A stretch of DNA of 64,000 bases from contig NZ_CM003769.1 of NCBI RefSeq assembly GCF_001547525.1, positions 868,001 to 932,000 on the forward strand, in the 5' to 3' direction. Shown in pieces: positions 15,246 through 25,200 of this stretch. The first letter of the stretch is position 1. The number at the start of each line of letters is the position of its first letter. The DNA is from Burkholderia anthina. GTDB taxonomy: Bacteria; Pseudomonadota; Gammaproteobacteria; Burkholderiales; Burkholderiaceae. The notes under the pieces were generated by a model. It was not told the DNA's origin. It did not search any database and saw only the letters and a list, made by a program, of their open reading frames with translations. A program made the position numbers and the translations under genes.

Positions 15246-18029
15246 ATGGCCGGCAAGCTCGATCCGTATCGCCGCAAGCGCCATTTCGGCGCGACGCCCG
15301 AGCCCGAAGGGGCGCACGGGAAGCGTCGCGCGAAGGCGGAGGTGAAAGCGGGCACGAAGGCGAAGCCCGCCGCGCGCGCCCGCCACCCGCTGCGCTTCGT
15401 GATCCAGGAGCACCACGCGCGCCGGCTGCACTACGATTTCCGGCTCGAGCTCGACGGCACGCTGAAATCGTGGGCCGTGCCGAAGGGGCCGAGCTTCGAT
15501 CCGCAGGTGAAGCGGCTCGCCGTGCATGTCGAGGACCATCCGCTCGAATACGCGTCGTTCGAAGGCGAGATTCCGGCCGGGCATTACGGCGCGGGGTCGG
15601 TCGTCGTCTGGGACGAGGGCACGTGGACGCCCGATGGCGGCGTCGCGCAGGCACGCGAAGGCTATCGGGCCGGCAAGCTGACGTTCCGGCTCGACGGCGA
15701 GAAGCTGCACGGCGGCTGGGCGCTCGTACGCAGCGGGCGCCAGGAAGGGCGCCAGGAGCAGTGGCTGCTGATCAAGGAGCGCGACGACGACGCGCGCAGC
15801 GCCGATGAATTCGACGTGGTCGGCGAGCGGCCGGGCAGCGTGCATGACGGCGCGTCCAACGGCGCGGCGCGCAAGCGAGCGGCGCGACGCGGCGGATCGA
15901 CCGGCGCGAACGGCGATTCACGGGCAGCGCGACATGCAAGCCGCGAAGGCAACGAAAGCCAGCGCCCCACCGATCCGTCGCAAGTCGAGGGCGCGGTGCG
16001 CGCGCCGCTGCCCGAGCGCGTCGCGCCGCAACTCGCGACGCTGGTCGACGCACCGCCGACGCACGGCGGCTGGTGCTACGAACTGAAGTTCGACGGTTAC
16101 CGGATCCTCGCGCGCATTGCAGGCAAGGGCGCGCGCCGGCGCGTCACGCTGATGACGCGCGAAGGCCGCGACTGGACCGCGAAGCTGCGCGCGCAGCGCG
16201 ACGCGCTCGCGGCGCTCGACGTCGACGACGCGTGGCTGGACGGCGAGGCCGTCGTGCTCGGCGAAAACGGCCTGCCCGATTTCCAGGCGTTGCAGAACGC
16301 GTTCGGCACGGGCCGCTCGGATGCAATCACGTTTTTCGCGTTCGATCTGCCCTATCTCGACGGATACGATCTGCGCGACGCGCCGCTCACGGCCCGTCGC
16401 GCGCTGCTCGAACCGCTGCTCGCGAACAGCGACCCGACGCGCGTGCGTTTCTCGCCCGATCTCGGCGAGGACGTCGCGTCGCTGATCGCAAGCGCCTGCG
16501 ACACGGGCCTCGAAGGGCTGATCGGCAAGCGCGCGGAGTCGCGCTATCGCGCCGGCCGTTCGCCCGCGTGGATCAAGCTCAAATGCCGGCGCCGGCAGGA
16601 ATTCGTGATCGGCGGCTTTACGGAACCATCGGGCAGCCGGCACGGCTTCGGCGCGCTGTTGCTCGGCGTGCACGAGCCGCCGCCGGCCGGCAAGCGGCGG
16701 CGCGGGCCGGCGCCGCTGCGCTATGTCGGCCGCGTCGGCACCGGGTTCGACGCGCGCATGCTCGACCGTCTCGCCGCGATCCTGCGCAAGCACGAGCGCG
16801 ACACGATGCCGTTCGACGCACCGCCGCGCGAACGCACGCGCACGCGCGTGCACTGGGTCGAGCCGACGCTCGTCGCCGAATGCGAATTCGCGGAATGGAC
16901 CGGCGACGGCATCGTGCGGCAGGCCGCGTTCATCGCGCTGCGCGACGACAAGCCGGCGGAGCAGATCGTCCGCGAAATGCCGAAACACACGGAAACGGAG
17001 GTGACGATGGATCGACGCGAAACCACGCACGACGACAAACGCAAGCGCCCATCGCCTGCCGCTCACGAAACGGCCGCCCGCAAGCGCCCCGCACGTTCGG
17101 GCGCGGCCGCGCGCGCCGAAGGCGACGCGGCTGCGCCAGACTCGCTCGGCGGCGTGCGCATCACGCATCCCGAGCGCGTGCTCGACCCGCAAAACGGCAC
17201 ACGCAAGATCGATCTCGCGCGGTACTGGCAATGGGTCGCGCCGTGGCTGCTGCCCGACCTGAAAGGCCGGCCCGTCTCGCTCGTGCGCGCCCCGGGCGAC
17301 ATCGCCGGCGAACTGTTTTTCCAGAAACACGCGGAGCGCCGCGAGATTCCGTTCGTCACGCAGCACGAAGGGCTCGACCCCGGCCACGGGCCGTTGCTGT
17401 CGATCGACAGCGTCGACGCGCTGCTCGGCGCCGCGCAAATGGGCACGGTCGAACTGCACACGTGGAACGCGCATGCGTCGAACATCGAGCGGCCCGACCG
17501 CATCGTGTTCGACCTCGATCCCGATCCGGCGCTGCCGTGGCGCACGATGATCGACGCCGCGCAACTGGTGCGCGGCCTGCTCGACGAGCTGGGGCTCGTG
17601 TCGTTCTGCAAGACGAGCGGCGGCAAGGGGCTGCACGTCGTCGTGCCACTCACGCGGCACGCGGGCTGGGACGACGTGAAGGATTTTTCGCGCGCGGTCG
17701 CGCAGCACGTCGCCGGCACGCTGCCCGAGCGTTTCACCGCGACGATGGGGCCGCGCCACCGGCGCGGCAAGATCTTCGTCGACTACCTGCGCAACGGGCG
17801 CGGCGCGAGCACGATCGCCGCGTATTCGGTGCGCGCGCGGCCCGGCATGGGCGTGTCGGTGCCGCTCGAGTGGGACGAGGTGCCGGAGACGACGGGCGGC
17901 GCGCAATGGACGATCGACACGTTGCACGCGCGGCTGGACGCGCTGAAGCGCGACCCGTGGGAAGGCTATGCGAAGGCGCGCCAGCGCATCACCGCGGCGA
18001 TGCGGGCGCGGCTCGGCGCGGACCCGTGA
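15246..18029 (+). CDS. ligD: Multifunctional DNA ligase D
   Basis: A 927-residue protein in the order phosphoesterase, ligase, polymerase. The PE domain (about 50-210) has RFVIQEHHARRLHYDFRLEL and GHYGAGSVVVWDEGTW. The ligase domain (about 255-560) has the adenylated Lys in ELKFDGYRI and later GLIGKRAESRYR. The polymerase/primase domain (about 640-927) has HPERVLD, GDIAGELFFQKH and the metal-binding DLDPDP. It processes, fills and seals double-strand breaks held by Ku. The linker between ligase and polymerase is charged and Ala-rich. It converges on the antiporter gene with a 4-nt gap. Confidence 0.95.
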   Translation: MAGKLDPYRRKRHFGATPEPEGAHGKRRAKAEVKAGTKAKPAARARHPLRFVIQEHHARRLHYDFRLELDGTLKSWAVPKGPSFDPQVKRLAVHVEDHPLEYASFEGEIPAGHYGAGSVVVWDEGTWTPDGGVAQAREGYRAGKLTFRLDGEKLHGGWALVRSGRQEGRQEQWLLIKERDDDARSADEFDVVGERPGSVHDGASNGAARKRAARRGGSTGANGDSRAARHASREGNESQRPTDPSQVEGAVRAPLPERVAPQLATLVDAPPTHGGWCYELKFDGYRILARIAGKGARRRVTLMTREGRDWTAKLRAQRDALAALDVDDAWLDGEAVVLGENGLPDFQALQNAFGTGRSDAITFFAFDLPYLDGYDLRDAPLTARRALLEPLLANSDPTRVRFSPDLGEDVASLIASACDTGLEGLIGKRAESRYRAGRSPAWIKLKCRRRQEFVIGGFTEPSGSRHGFGALLLGVHEPPPAGKRRRGPAPLRYVGRVGTGFDARMLDRLAAILRKHERDTMPFDAPPRERTRTRVHWVEPTLVAECEFAEWTGDGIVRQAAFIALRDDKPAEQIVREMPKHTETEVTMDRRETTHDDKRKRPSPAAHETAARKRPARSGAAARAEGDAAAPDSLGGVRITHPERVLDPQNGTRKIDLARYWQWVAPWLLPDLKGRPVSLVRAPGDIAGELFFQKHAERREIPFVTQHEGLDPGHGPLLSIDSVDALLGAAQMGTVELHTWNAHASNIERPDRIVFDLDPDPALPWRTMIDAAQLVRGLLDELGLVSFCKTSGGKGLHVVVPLTRHAGWDDVKDFSRAVAQHVAGTLPERFTATMGPRHRRGKIFVDYLRNGRGASTIAAYSVRARPGMGVSVPLEWDEVPETTGGAQWTIDTLHARLDALKRDPWEGYAKARQRITAAMRARLGADP

Positions 18030-18033
18030 ACCG

Positions 18034-19356
18034 TCAGCGCCGACGCTGCTGCAACCGGTAATACCAGTTCATCAGCGGCGTCGCGGAGACCCCGTGCGCC
18101 ACGACCGACGCGGACACGACGGCCAGCACGGGCGCCGCGAGCGGGCGCACGGCCTCGGACGGCCCGTGCTCGAGCGCGAACAGCAGATAGTAGAACGAGC
18201 CGATCCCGCGGATGCCGAACCACGCCATCAGCCGCCGCTGCGCATGCGTCGCCCGCGACCCCACGAGCGTGACCAGCACCGCGAGCGGGCGCACGGCGAC
18301 GAACAGCACGGTGGCCAGCGCGGCGGCGCCCCACGTGAACAACGGGCCGGGCAGCGTCGACAGCACGCTGCCGATCATCGTCATCACGATCGCCTCCGCG
18401 ATCCGTTCGAGCTCGATCGTGAAGCCGAGCACCGATTCGGCCATGAATGCATGTGCCTTGTCCGGATGCTTTTCGGTCGCGACGACGTCTTCCGAATCGA
18501 TCTGGCCGATCACTTCGCGCGGCGGACGGTCGCCGCTCGCACGATGCTCGACGCGCCGCATCGCGACGCCGGCCGCGAACGTCGCGATGAAGCCGAACGT
18601 GTGCGCGAGTTGCGCGGCGCCGAACGACAGCACGATCAGCGCGAGCGCGAAGAAGCCTTCGAGGCCGAGCGCCTGCGCGTGGCGCGTGCGCAGCCAGCCG
18701 ATCGTCTTCGTCATGGCCCAGCCGAGCCCGCCGCCGATCGCCGTCGCACCGGCGATGCCCCACAGCGCGACCAGCGCGAACGTGCCGGACAGCGGCGGGA
18801 TGCCGTGCGTCGCGCCCGGTGCGCCGCACAGCGCGAGCCCCGCGAGCGCGAACGGCAGCGCGATGCCGTCGTTCATCCCGCCTTCGCCGGACAACGCGAA
18901 GCGCACCAGGTCGCGGTCGCCCGGGTCGTGCACCTGCACGTCGTGCGCGAGCACCGGATCGGTCGGTGCGAGGATCGCTGCGAGCAGCAGCGCGGGGCCC
19001 CAGCCGACGCCAAGCGCGAGCACCGTGCACGCGGCGAGCAGCGGCACGGTGACGACCATCGCGAGCAGCCCGAGGCGGCACGGCACGAGCCACAGCTTGT
19101 CGGACAGCGGCACGCGCAGCCGCAGCCCGATCGCGAACAGCGATACGAGCAGCGCGACTTCGACGATCGCGCGCAGCAGGGGGCCGTCGCGTTCGAGGTC
19201 GAGATGCAGCAGGCCGGCGCCGCTCGGGCCGAGCGCGATGCCGAGCACCAGGTAAATCATGGCCGAGCTGCATGGCAGGTGGCGCAACGCGGACGTCACG
19301 ACGCCCATGCCCAGCAGCACCGCGCCGATGATCAGGTACCAGAGGGTTTCGTGCAT
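18034..19356 (-). CDS. CPA1-type cation/proton antiporter
   Basis: A 440-residue inner-membrane protein with about twelve helices. It has the CPA features LAPTDPVLAHDVQV (helix 5) and FALSGEGGMNDGIALPFAL (helix 6, with catalytic Asp), and GIRGIGSFYYL near the C-terminus. It exchanges Na+ or K+ for protons and helps pH and salt homeostasis. The start at 19356 has no strong ribosome binding site; DUF3175 ends 40 nt before it, so it is probably in the same transcript from the sigma-54 element at 19809. Confidence 0.9.
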   Translation of the reverse strand: MHETLWYLIIGAVLLGMGVVTSALRHLPCSSAMIYLVLGIALGPSGAGLLHLDLERDGPLLRAIVEVALLVSLFAIGLRLRVPLSDKLWLVPCRLGLLAMVVTVPLLAACTVLALGVGWGPALLLAAILAPTDPVLAHDVQVHDPGDRDLVRFALSGEGGMNDGIALPFALAGLALCGAPGATHGIPPLSGTFALVALWGIAGATAIGGGLGWAMTKTIGWLRTRHAQALGLEGFFALALIVLSFGAAQLAHTFGFIATFAAGVAMRRVEHRASGDRPPREVIGQIDSEDVVATEKHPDKAHAFMAESVLGFTIELERIAEAIVMTMIGSVLSTLPGPLFTWGAAALATVLFVAVRPLAVLVTLVGSRATHAQRRLMAWFGIRGIGSFYYLLFALEHGPSEAVRPLAAPVLAVVSASVVAHGVSATPLMNWYYRLQQRRR

Positions 19357-19396
19357 GTGTGATCGCAGCGGAGGGAGACGGGCGACGCGCCAGCCG

Positions 19397-19759
19397 TCAG
19401 GGCTTGCGGCCGAACGCTTCGCGCAGCTTGCGCTTCGCGCGTTCGAGCGTTGCACGGCGCGTTTTCGGCAGGTTGCGGCCCGCGCGGTTCACGTAGAAGT
19501 TCAGCATCGACATCGCCGACTGGAACGGCGACGCCTTGCGGCGGCGGCTGTGTTCGGCCGAGTGCTTCAGCGACGCGGCGATCGCCGCCGGATCGTCGGA
19601 CTTGAAGATGTCCGGCTCGATGTCGAGCGCATCGCTTTTTTGCGTGACTTCGCCGGACCAGCGCTTGCGATGGTTCGGGTCGGCGCCGCGCGCGCGGCCG
19701 GGGCGGCGCGTGTGGCGCTTGCCGTGCGCGTGGGAAGCGGAAGCAGAAGCGGAAGGCAT
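19397..19759 (-). CDS. DUF3175 family protein
   Basis: A 120-residue basic protein. The conserved DUF3175 core is RWSGEVTQKSDALDIEPDIF, DDPAAIAASLKHSAEHSRRR, then SPFQSAMSMLNFYVNRAGRN and a Lys-rich C-terminal helix. The N-terminal 30 residues are His/Arg-rich and likely disordered. The family has no known function; nucleic-acid contact is plausible from charge, but unproven. It is the first gene of the antiporter operon, 50 nt after a sigma-54 element. Confidence 0.85.
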   Translation of the reverse strand: MPSASASASHAHGKRHTRRPGRARGADPNHRKRWSGEVTQKSDALDIEPDIFKSDDPAAIAASLKHSAEHSRRRKASPFQSAMSMLNFYVNRAGRNLPKTRRATLERAKRKLREAFGRKP

Positions 19760-19808
19760 AAGGCAGAGGCTCCGTATGGGTCACGGACAAGTCGTGCGCA
19801 GCAGGGGA

Positions 19809-19823
19809 GCAAACCGCGTGCCG
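19809..19823 (-). promoter_or_regulatory. Sigma-54 promoter of the DUF3175/antiporter operon
   Basis: On the minus strand CGGCACGCGGTTTGC matches GGCACG-N4-TTGC with GG-N10-GC spacing and T after. The expected start is about 19797. It is 21 bp from the divergent element at 19845. Confidence 0.8.
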
Positions 19824-19844
19824 CATCGCGAACGTCGCCGGCGG

Positions 19845-19859
19845 CGGCATGGGCCTTGC
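19845..19859 (+). promoter_or_regulatory. Sigma-54 promoter of the glycine-rich protein gene
   Basis: CGGCATGGGCCTTGC has GGCATG, TTGCT and GG-N10-GC spacing. The expected start is about 19871, 44 nt before the ATG. Confidence 0.78.
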
Positions 19860-19914
19860 TGAAAGACCGGAGCAGGAATTTCCATCACGCGATCGTCCAT
19901 AGGGAGAAAACGCC

Positions 19915-20382
19915 ATGAAGTCAGTATTCGAATCGAAGTTCGTCGCGCGGCACGTGCTGGGCTGCGCGGCCGTCGCGATCGCCGCGGCCGCGCCGGCCGC
20001 GTGGGCGCAGAACTCGCAGCGCTCCGACGAGGGCACCGGCGCGCCAAACCCGTCGATGGACATGTCGACGCCAGGCACCAACGGCAATACGGCCGCGCCG
20101 CCGCCACCGGCGGGCACCCAGCGGCATGGCGCGAAGCACGGGACGCGTTCCCACAGCGGGTCGGCCGGCCATGTGAAGCCGGGCGGCGGCCCGAACGGCG
20201 CCGGCCAGGGCGGTAGCGGCTCCCCCGGCGGCGGCGTCGGCGGCGGGTCCGGTGGGGCCGGCGGCACGGGCGGCTCGGGTGGCACGAGCGGGACGGGCGC
20301 GGGCAACGGCGGCTCGGCGGGCTCGACGGGCACGGGCGGCGGCGGGGCCGGCGGGACGGGCGGCGGTTCCAGCGGTTATTGA
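19915..20382 (+). CDS. Exported glycine-rich protein
   Basis: A 155-residue protein with a signal peptide (HVLGCAAVAIAAAAPAAWA, cleavage near residue 32). The mature chain starts with a Pro/Thr/Ser stretch, and its C-terminal half is over 60% Gly with Ser and Thr (GGVGGGSGGAGGTGGSGG). It is disordered, may sit in the envelope or periplasm, and has no recognisable domain. The start follows TAGGGAG. Controlled by the sigma-54 element 19845. The low complexity makes homology searches unreliable. Confidence 0.7.
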   Translation: MKSVFESKFVARHVLGCAAVAIAAAAPAAWAQNSQRSDEGTGAPNPSMDMSTPGTNGNTAAPPPPAGTQRHGAKHGTRSHSGSAGHVKPGGGPNGAGQGGSGSPGGGVGGGSGGAGGTGGSGGTSGTGAGNGGSAGSTGTGGGGAGGTGGGSSGY

Positions 20383-20467
20383 CGGTGTCGTGCCGGCGCG
20401 GCCGGCACGGCGCGATGGCGGCGCGGTTACCCGGGACGGGCGCGCCGTCACCACGCAGGAGGACATC

Positions 20468-20833
20468 ATGCAATCGAATTCCCGGATTTTTCTGGAGCAC
20501 GACGAGATCGACGACGATGCAGGCGACATGGACGATCTCGACACGACGGTGCACGTGGACGTCGAAACGGGCAGGGTCATGTTTCATGCGGCGTGGGCGA
20601 ACGCGGTCGAGGCGCCACCCGAGGCGGCGCGGCATTCGGTCGTGCTCGCGCTCGAATGCTCGACGATGGAACGCTATGCGGACCTCGACGACGGCGCGCG
20701 GATGCGCGTGCATGCGATGTTGCATGACGCCGTGCAACAGACGCTCGAACAGTTGCCCGATACCGACGAGAATCTGACGCTGACGGTCGAGCTGACCGAC
20801 GCGATGCTCGACGCCGCGCGTCATTTGCAGTGA
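20468..20833 (+). CDS. Unidentified 121-residue protein, paralogue of the 11508 product
   Basis: A 121-residue acidic protein. It shares MERYADLDDGARMRVHAML and flanking residues with the protein at 11508-11894 but is more acidic (DEIDDDAGDMDDLD near the N-terminus). The start follows AGGAGGAC. No sigma-54 element fits directly upstream, so it may be read through from the glycine-rich gene. Possibly DUF3022, low certainty. Function unknown. Confidence 0.65.
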   Translation: MQSNSRIFLEHDEIDDDAGDMDDLDTTVHVDVETGRVMFHAAWANAVEAPPEAARHSVVLALECSTMERYADLDDGARMRVHAMLHDAVQQTLEQLPDTDENLTLTVELTDAMLDAARHLQ

Positions 20834-20864
20834 TCGCGGCGCATCGAACGGGCGCACGGCGGCG

Positions 20865-20890
20865 GCTTACATCCCGTTGAAAAGTTTGCA
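20865..20890. promoter_or_regulatory. Candidate upstream activator site for the PfpI promoter
   Basis: GCTTACATCCCGTTGAAAAG then TTTGCA. Nearly identical in layout to GTTACACGCCGTTGAAAACT...TTTGCA at 31135-31160. It lies about 140-165 bp before the -24 element at 21031. The 262-nt region 20834-21095 holds this site and that promoter, and no other feature that I see. Confidence 0.45.
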
Positions 20891-21030
20891 CCCCCGACCG
20901 TGACGAACGGGGCAGGCGAGACGACGACAGGCATACGCACCCCCGGCGCGCGGGTCGCTCCCCGATTGCAGGGCAATATAAGCGCGCTTGGTTGCCGCGG
21001 CGTGCGGCAGCCTGCGGCGCCTCGAGCACG

Positions 21031-21045
21031 CGGCACGCCGATTGC
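21031..21045 (+). promoter_or_regulatory. Sigma-54 promoter of the PfpI/DUF1488 operon
   Basis: CGGCACGCCGATTGC matches GGCACG-N4-TTGC with GG-N10-GC spacing and CT after. The expected start is about 21057, 39 nt before the ATG. Confidence 0.83.
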
Positions 21046-21095
21046 TGCGCGACGAACACGGCACGACGTGTGCCACACCTTCCACGGAGGCATTC

Positions 21096-21644
21096 ATGAG
21101 CGGCAGGCTGGATCATTGCAAGGTAGCGATTCTCGCGGTCGACGGCTTCGAGGAAGCCGAGCTCGTCGAACCGCAGCGCGCGCTCGCGGCAGAAGGCGCG
21201 CAGGTCGACGTGATTTCGCAGAAGGGCGGCGAGATCCAGGGCTTCAGGCATGTCGACAAGGGCGAGCGCGTGAAGGTCGATCGCACGTTCGACGATGCAC
21301 GCGAAGGCGACTACGACGCGGTCGTGTTGCCGGGCGGCGTCATCAACGGCGATGCGATCCGGATGGTGCCCGCCGCGCGCGAATTCGTGACGGCGGCGGT
21401 GGGCGCCGGCAAGCCGGTCGCGGCGATCTGTCACGGCGGCTGGCTGCTGGTATCGGCCGGACTGGTCGACGGCAAGACGATGACGAGTTGGCCCAGCCTG
21501 CAGGACGACATCCGTCATGCGGGCGGCAAGTGGGTGGACGAGGAAGTCGTGCGCGACGGCAACCTGATCACGAGCCGCAAGCCGGCCGACCTGCCCGCGT
21601 TCAACGGCGCGCTGGTCGAGCGTCTCGCGGCGCGGGGGGCGTGA
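21096..21644 (+). CDS. DJ-1/PfpI family protein (YhbO-like)
   Basis: A 182-residue single-domain protein of the class I glutamine-amidotransferase-like fold. The nucleophile elbow is AAICHGGWLL (Cys near residue 111); the nearby acidic Glu is in DGFEEAELVEPQ. Members are protein deglycases, glyoxalase-like or stress chaperones. The start at 21096 follows CACGGAGG. A DUF1488 gene follows after 4 nt. This is one of the clearest sigma-54-linked stress genes in the window. Confidence 0.9.
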   Translation: MSGRLDHCKVAILAVDGFEEAELVEPQRALAAEGAQVDVISQKGGEIQGFRHVDKGERVKVDRTFDDAREGDYDAVVLPGGVINGDAIRMVPAAREFVTAAVGAGKPVAAICHGGWLLVSAGLVDGKTMTSWPSLQDDIRHAGGKWVDEEVVRDGNLITSRKPADLPAFNGALVERLAARGA

Positions 21645-21648
21645 GCCG

Positions 21649-21978
21649 ATGACGACAGGTTCCCCGCGCTCCGTTACGCTGACCGACGAACCGCCCGCGT
21701 TCGACGGCGCGGCGCTGCAAATGCGCTTCGTCGTCGACGTCGGTGGCGTGCCGCATGACTGCGCGATCACCGTCGAGGCGCTCGAAGACCATTTCGGCGC
21801 GCGCTCTGCGCTGGAAGCCGACTTGCGCGACGCATTCGAGCGCGGCCGTGCACGTATTGAAGCCGCATGCGCGGACGTGCTGGCCAGTGGCAACCACGAC
21901 GTGGTGCTGCACAGCGGGTATTTCCGTGCGCCGGCAGGCGCAGCGAGGGCCGGGCTGTTTCGCTCGCGGCGGCCCTGA
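21649..21978 (+). CDS. DUF1488-like protein
   Basis: A 109-residue soluble protein. Features of DUF1488 are MRFVVDVGGVPHDCAITVEAL, a Leu/Ala-rich helix, and a C-terminal LASGNHDVVLHSGYF segment. The family is found in proteobacteria, with no known function. The start is 4 nt after the PfpI stop, so translation is probably coupled. After it, 239 nt precede the hemagglutinin gene. Confidence 0.7.
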   Translation: MTTGSPRSVTLTDEPPAFDGAALQMRFVVDVGGVPHDCAITVEALEDHFGARSALEADLRDAFERGRARIEAACADVLASGNHDVVLHSGYFRAPAGAARAGLFRSRRP

Positions 21979-22140
21979 ATCGGGCGCGTTTCCGCTCGTC
22001 GACGCCTTCAGCTTGAAATTCGACAGCCGGCTGACGCTGTTTCGGCGCGGCATGGCGGAAGTCGGGCTGCTTGCCTCTCGCTACGATCATGGTGCAAAGC
22101 ACGTCAATCAGACCGGTCCGATTTTGCCTGTTCCGTAGCA

Positions 22141-22167
22141 TTTGAGAAACGTTCTCCGTTTCTCAAA
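22141..22167. repeat. 10-bp inverted repeat upstream of the hemagglutinin gene
   Basis: TTTGAGAAAC and GTTTCTCAAA flank a 7-nt spacer, 50 nt before the start at 22218. It could be an operator or a leader hairpin; no T run follows. The region is much AT-richer than the genes on either side. Confidence 0.6.
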
Positions 22168-22217
22168 AATTATTCCGAATACGGTTCATCGATCTAACAA
22201 GTACCAGCGTCAGAGCG

Positions 22218-25200
22218 ATGAACAAAGAGACCTACCGTCTGGTGTATTCCAGGCGCCGAGGGATGGCGGTCGCAGTCGGGGAAACCGCGACCACCACGGG
22301 GAAATCAGCGAGCGACGACGCGCGTGCGCGCCGCACATCCCGCCGCGCGTCGATCGCGACGCTGGCCGCCGCGCTCGGTTCCATGCCCGCGATCCCCTGG
22401 GCGCAAATCGCACCGACGCCAGGCACCCCGACCCACGTCATCCAGGCGCCGAACGGCTTGCCGCAGGTCAACATCGCCGCGCCGAGCGGTGCCGGCGTAT
22501 CGGTCAACAACTACGATCGGTTCGATGTGCACAGCAACGGCGCGCTGCTGAACAACTCGCCCGCGATGGTGCACACGCAGCAGGCGGGGATGATCAACGG
22601 CAACCCGAACTTCGGCCCCGGGCAATCGGCACGCATCATCGTCAATCAGGTCAACAGCACGGCCGCCAGCCAGATTCGAGGCTATGTGGAGGTCGCGGGC
22701 AACCGCGCGGAAGTGGTGCTCGCGAATCCGGCCGGCATCGTGGTGGACGGCGGCGGTTTCATCAATACCAGCCGCGCCACCTTGACGACCGGGCGGCCGT
22801 ACTATGGTGCCGACGGCTCGCTCGCCGGCTACCACGTGAATCGCGGGTTGATCACGGTCCAGGGCGCGGGTCTGGACGCATCGAGCGTCGATCAGGTCGA
22901 TCTGATCGCGCGCGCCGTGCAGGCCAATGCAGCGATCCATGCGAAAAAACTGAACGTGATCGCAGGCGCCAGTCAGGTCGATCGCGATACGCTCGCCGCG
23001 ACGCCAATCGAGGGCGATGGCGCCGCGCCGGGCGTCGCCATCGACGTCAGCCAATTGGGCGGCATGTACGCCGAGCGGATCCTGCTCGTCTCGAACGAAC
23101 GCGGCGTAGGGGTGGCGAACGCCGGGACGATCGCCGCGCAGTCGGGTGACCTGACGCTGCAGTCGAACGGCCAGCTCGTGCTCGGTGGCAAGACGAACGC
23201 GACCGGCAATCTCGCAATCACCGCGCAAGGCGGTATCCGGAACGACGGCACGACGTACGGGCAGCGCAACGTGTCGGTATCGACGACCGGCACGCTGTCG
23301 AATAACGGTGCCCTGGCCGCACGGCACGCACTCAACGTCTCGGCCGACAGCGTCGCGTCGACGGGCTCGTTGGGCGCGGGCGTCAATGCGGACGGCGCGG
23401 TAACCCATGACGGCGACCTGATCGTCACCGCGACCGGTCAGCTGACGGCGAACGGCCGGAACGTCGCGGGCGGCAACGTCGCGTTCACGGGCAGCGGCAT
23501 CGACCTGTCGGGCTCGAAGACGGCTGCGAACGCAAACGTTTCGCTGCTTGCTCACGCTGGCGGCCTGAACCTGACGAACGCGACGACCAGCGCGCAACGT
23601 GCGATCGATGCACGTGCCGCAGGCGTACTCGTCAACGACCACGGTACGCTATCGAGCCAGGCTGGCACGACGCTCGCGGCCCGCGCGCTGTCGAATCGTG
23701 GCGGACAGCTTTCGGCAGTCGGCCCGCTTGCAATCGATACATCGGGACGGCTCGAGAACCAGGGCGGCACGCTCGTCACGGACGGGGCGTTGACGCTCAG
23801 TGCCGGCGATATCGCAAACCGTGCCGGCACGATGCAAAGCGGCGGCGCGCTGTCGGTGAAGGGCGCGTCGCTCGACAACTCGGCGGGCCGGATCGTGTCG
23901 CTCAATGGCGACGGCCTGACACTGTCGGCGACCGGCCGGCTGACGAATGCCGGCGGCACGACGGCGACCGGTGTGCAAGGTGGCGTGATCGGCGGCAACG
24001 GAGACGTGACCGTGCAGGCGGGTAGTGTCGTGAATCACGGCAGCCTGACGGCACAGCACGCACTGCAAGTCACGGCGGCCCTGGTCGACAACCGCGACGG
24101 CGCGATGGCGGCGGATCGGCTGAACGTGAAGACCACGGATCTGCACAACGCGCGCGGCACGCTCACGCAGTACGGCAGTCAGGAAACGACGGTCGACGTC
24201 AGCGGCACGCTCGACAACGCGAGCGGTACGATCCAGACCAACGGCGCGAACCTCTCACTGGCACCGGCGGCGCTCGACAACGCGAGCGGGATGATCGTGC
24301 ACGCCGGTACCGGCACGCTGGCGCTGATGCCGGGCCTCGGTTCGGGACTGCTGACGAACGCCGGTGGCACGATCCTGAGCCGCGGCGCCATCGGGTTGTC
24401 GGCAGGCACCTTCGACAACATCGGCGGCACGTTGGCCGCGCTCGGTTCGATCTCGGCCCGCGTCGGCGGCGAACTGAACAACACGGGCGGCGCGCTTGCT
24501 GCGAACGGTGACGTGACGCTCGATGCCGGTTCCATGACCAACGGACGGGGCGGCCAATTGAACGGCGCGAATGTACTGCTTCGCGCAAATAGCCTGAACA
24601 ACGACGGCGGCCGAATCACCGGCTCCGGCGGCGACGTCGGCATCACGACTGCCGGCGCAGTCTCCAACGCGGGTGGCCAGATCGGCGCGATGCGCGATCT
24701 GTCGATCCGCGCGAGCACGCTCTACGGCGGCGGAGCGTATAGCGCGGCGAACGATCTGGCGTTGTACTTGCGCGGCGATTTTACGAACACGTCGGACTAC
24801 CAGTTCAATGCAGGCCGCAATCTGGCGTTCACACTGCCGGGGACGTTCAACAACGACGCCGGTCTGATGAGCGTGAACGACCTGAGCGTCGATGCGGGCG
24901 ACGTCGTCAACAGTGGCGCAATGGCAGCGGGCGGCCGGCTGCGCACGCAGTCGAACACGCTGATCAACACCGGCACGCTGGTGGGCGCAAGCGTGTCGCT
25001 CTCGGCTGCGTCTGCGCTGGCGAACGTAGGGCCGACCGCGCTGATCGGGGCGTCTGCCAGCGATGGGCTGCTCGAACTGCTCGCGCAAAACATCGAGAAC
25101 CGCGACGACACGACGACAACCGATACCCCGGCGCTGACCGCGATCTACGGTCTTGGCCGTGTGGTGCTGGCGGGTGGCAAGGATGCAGCCGGCCAATACA

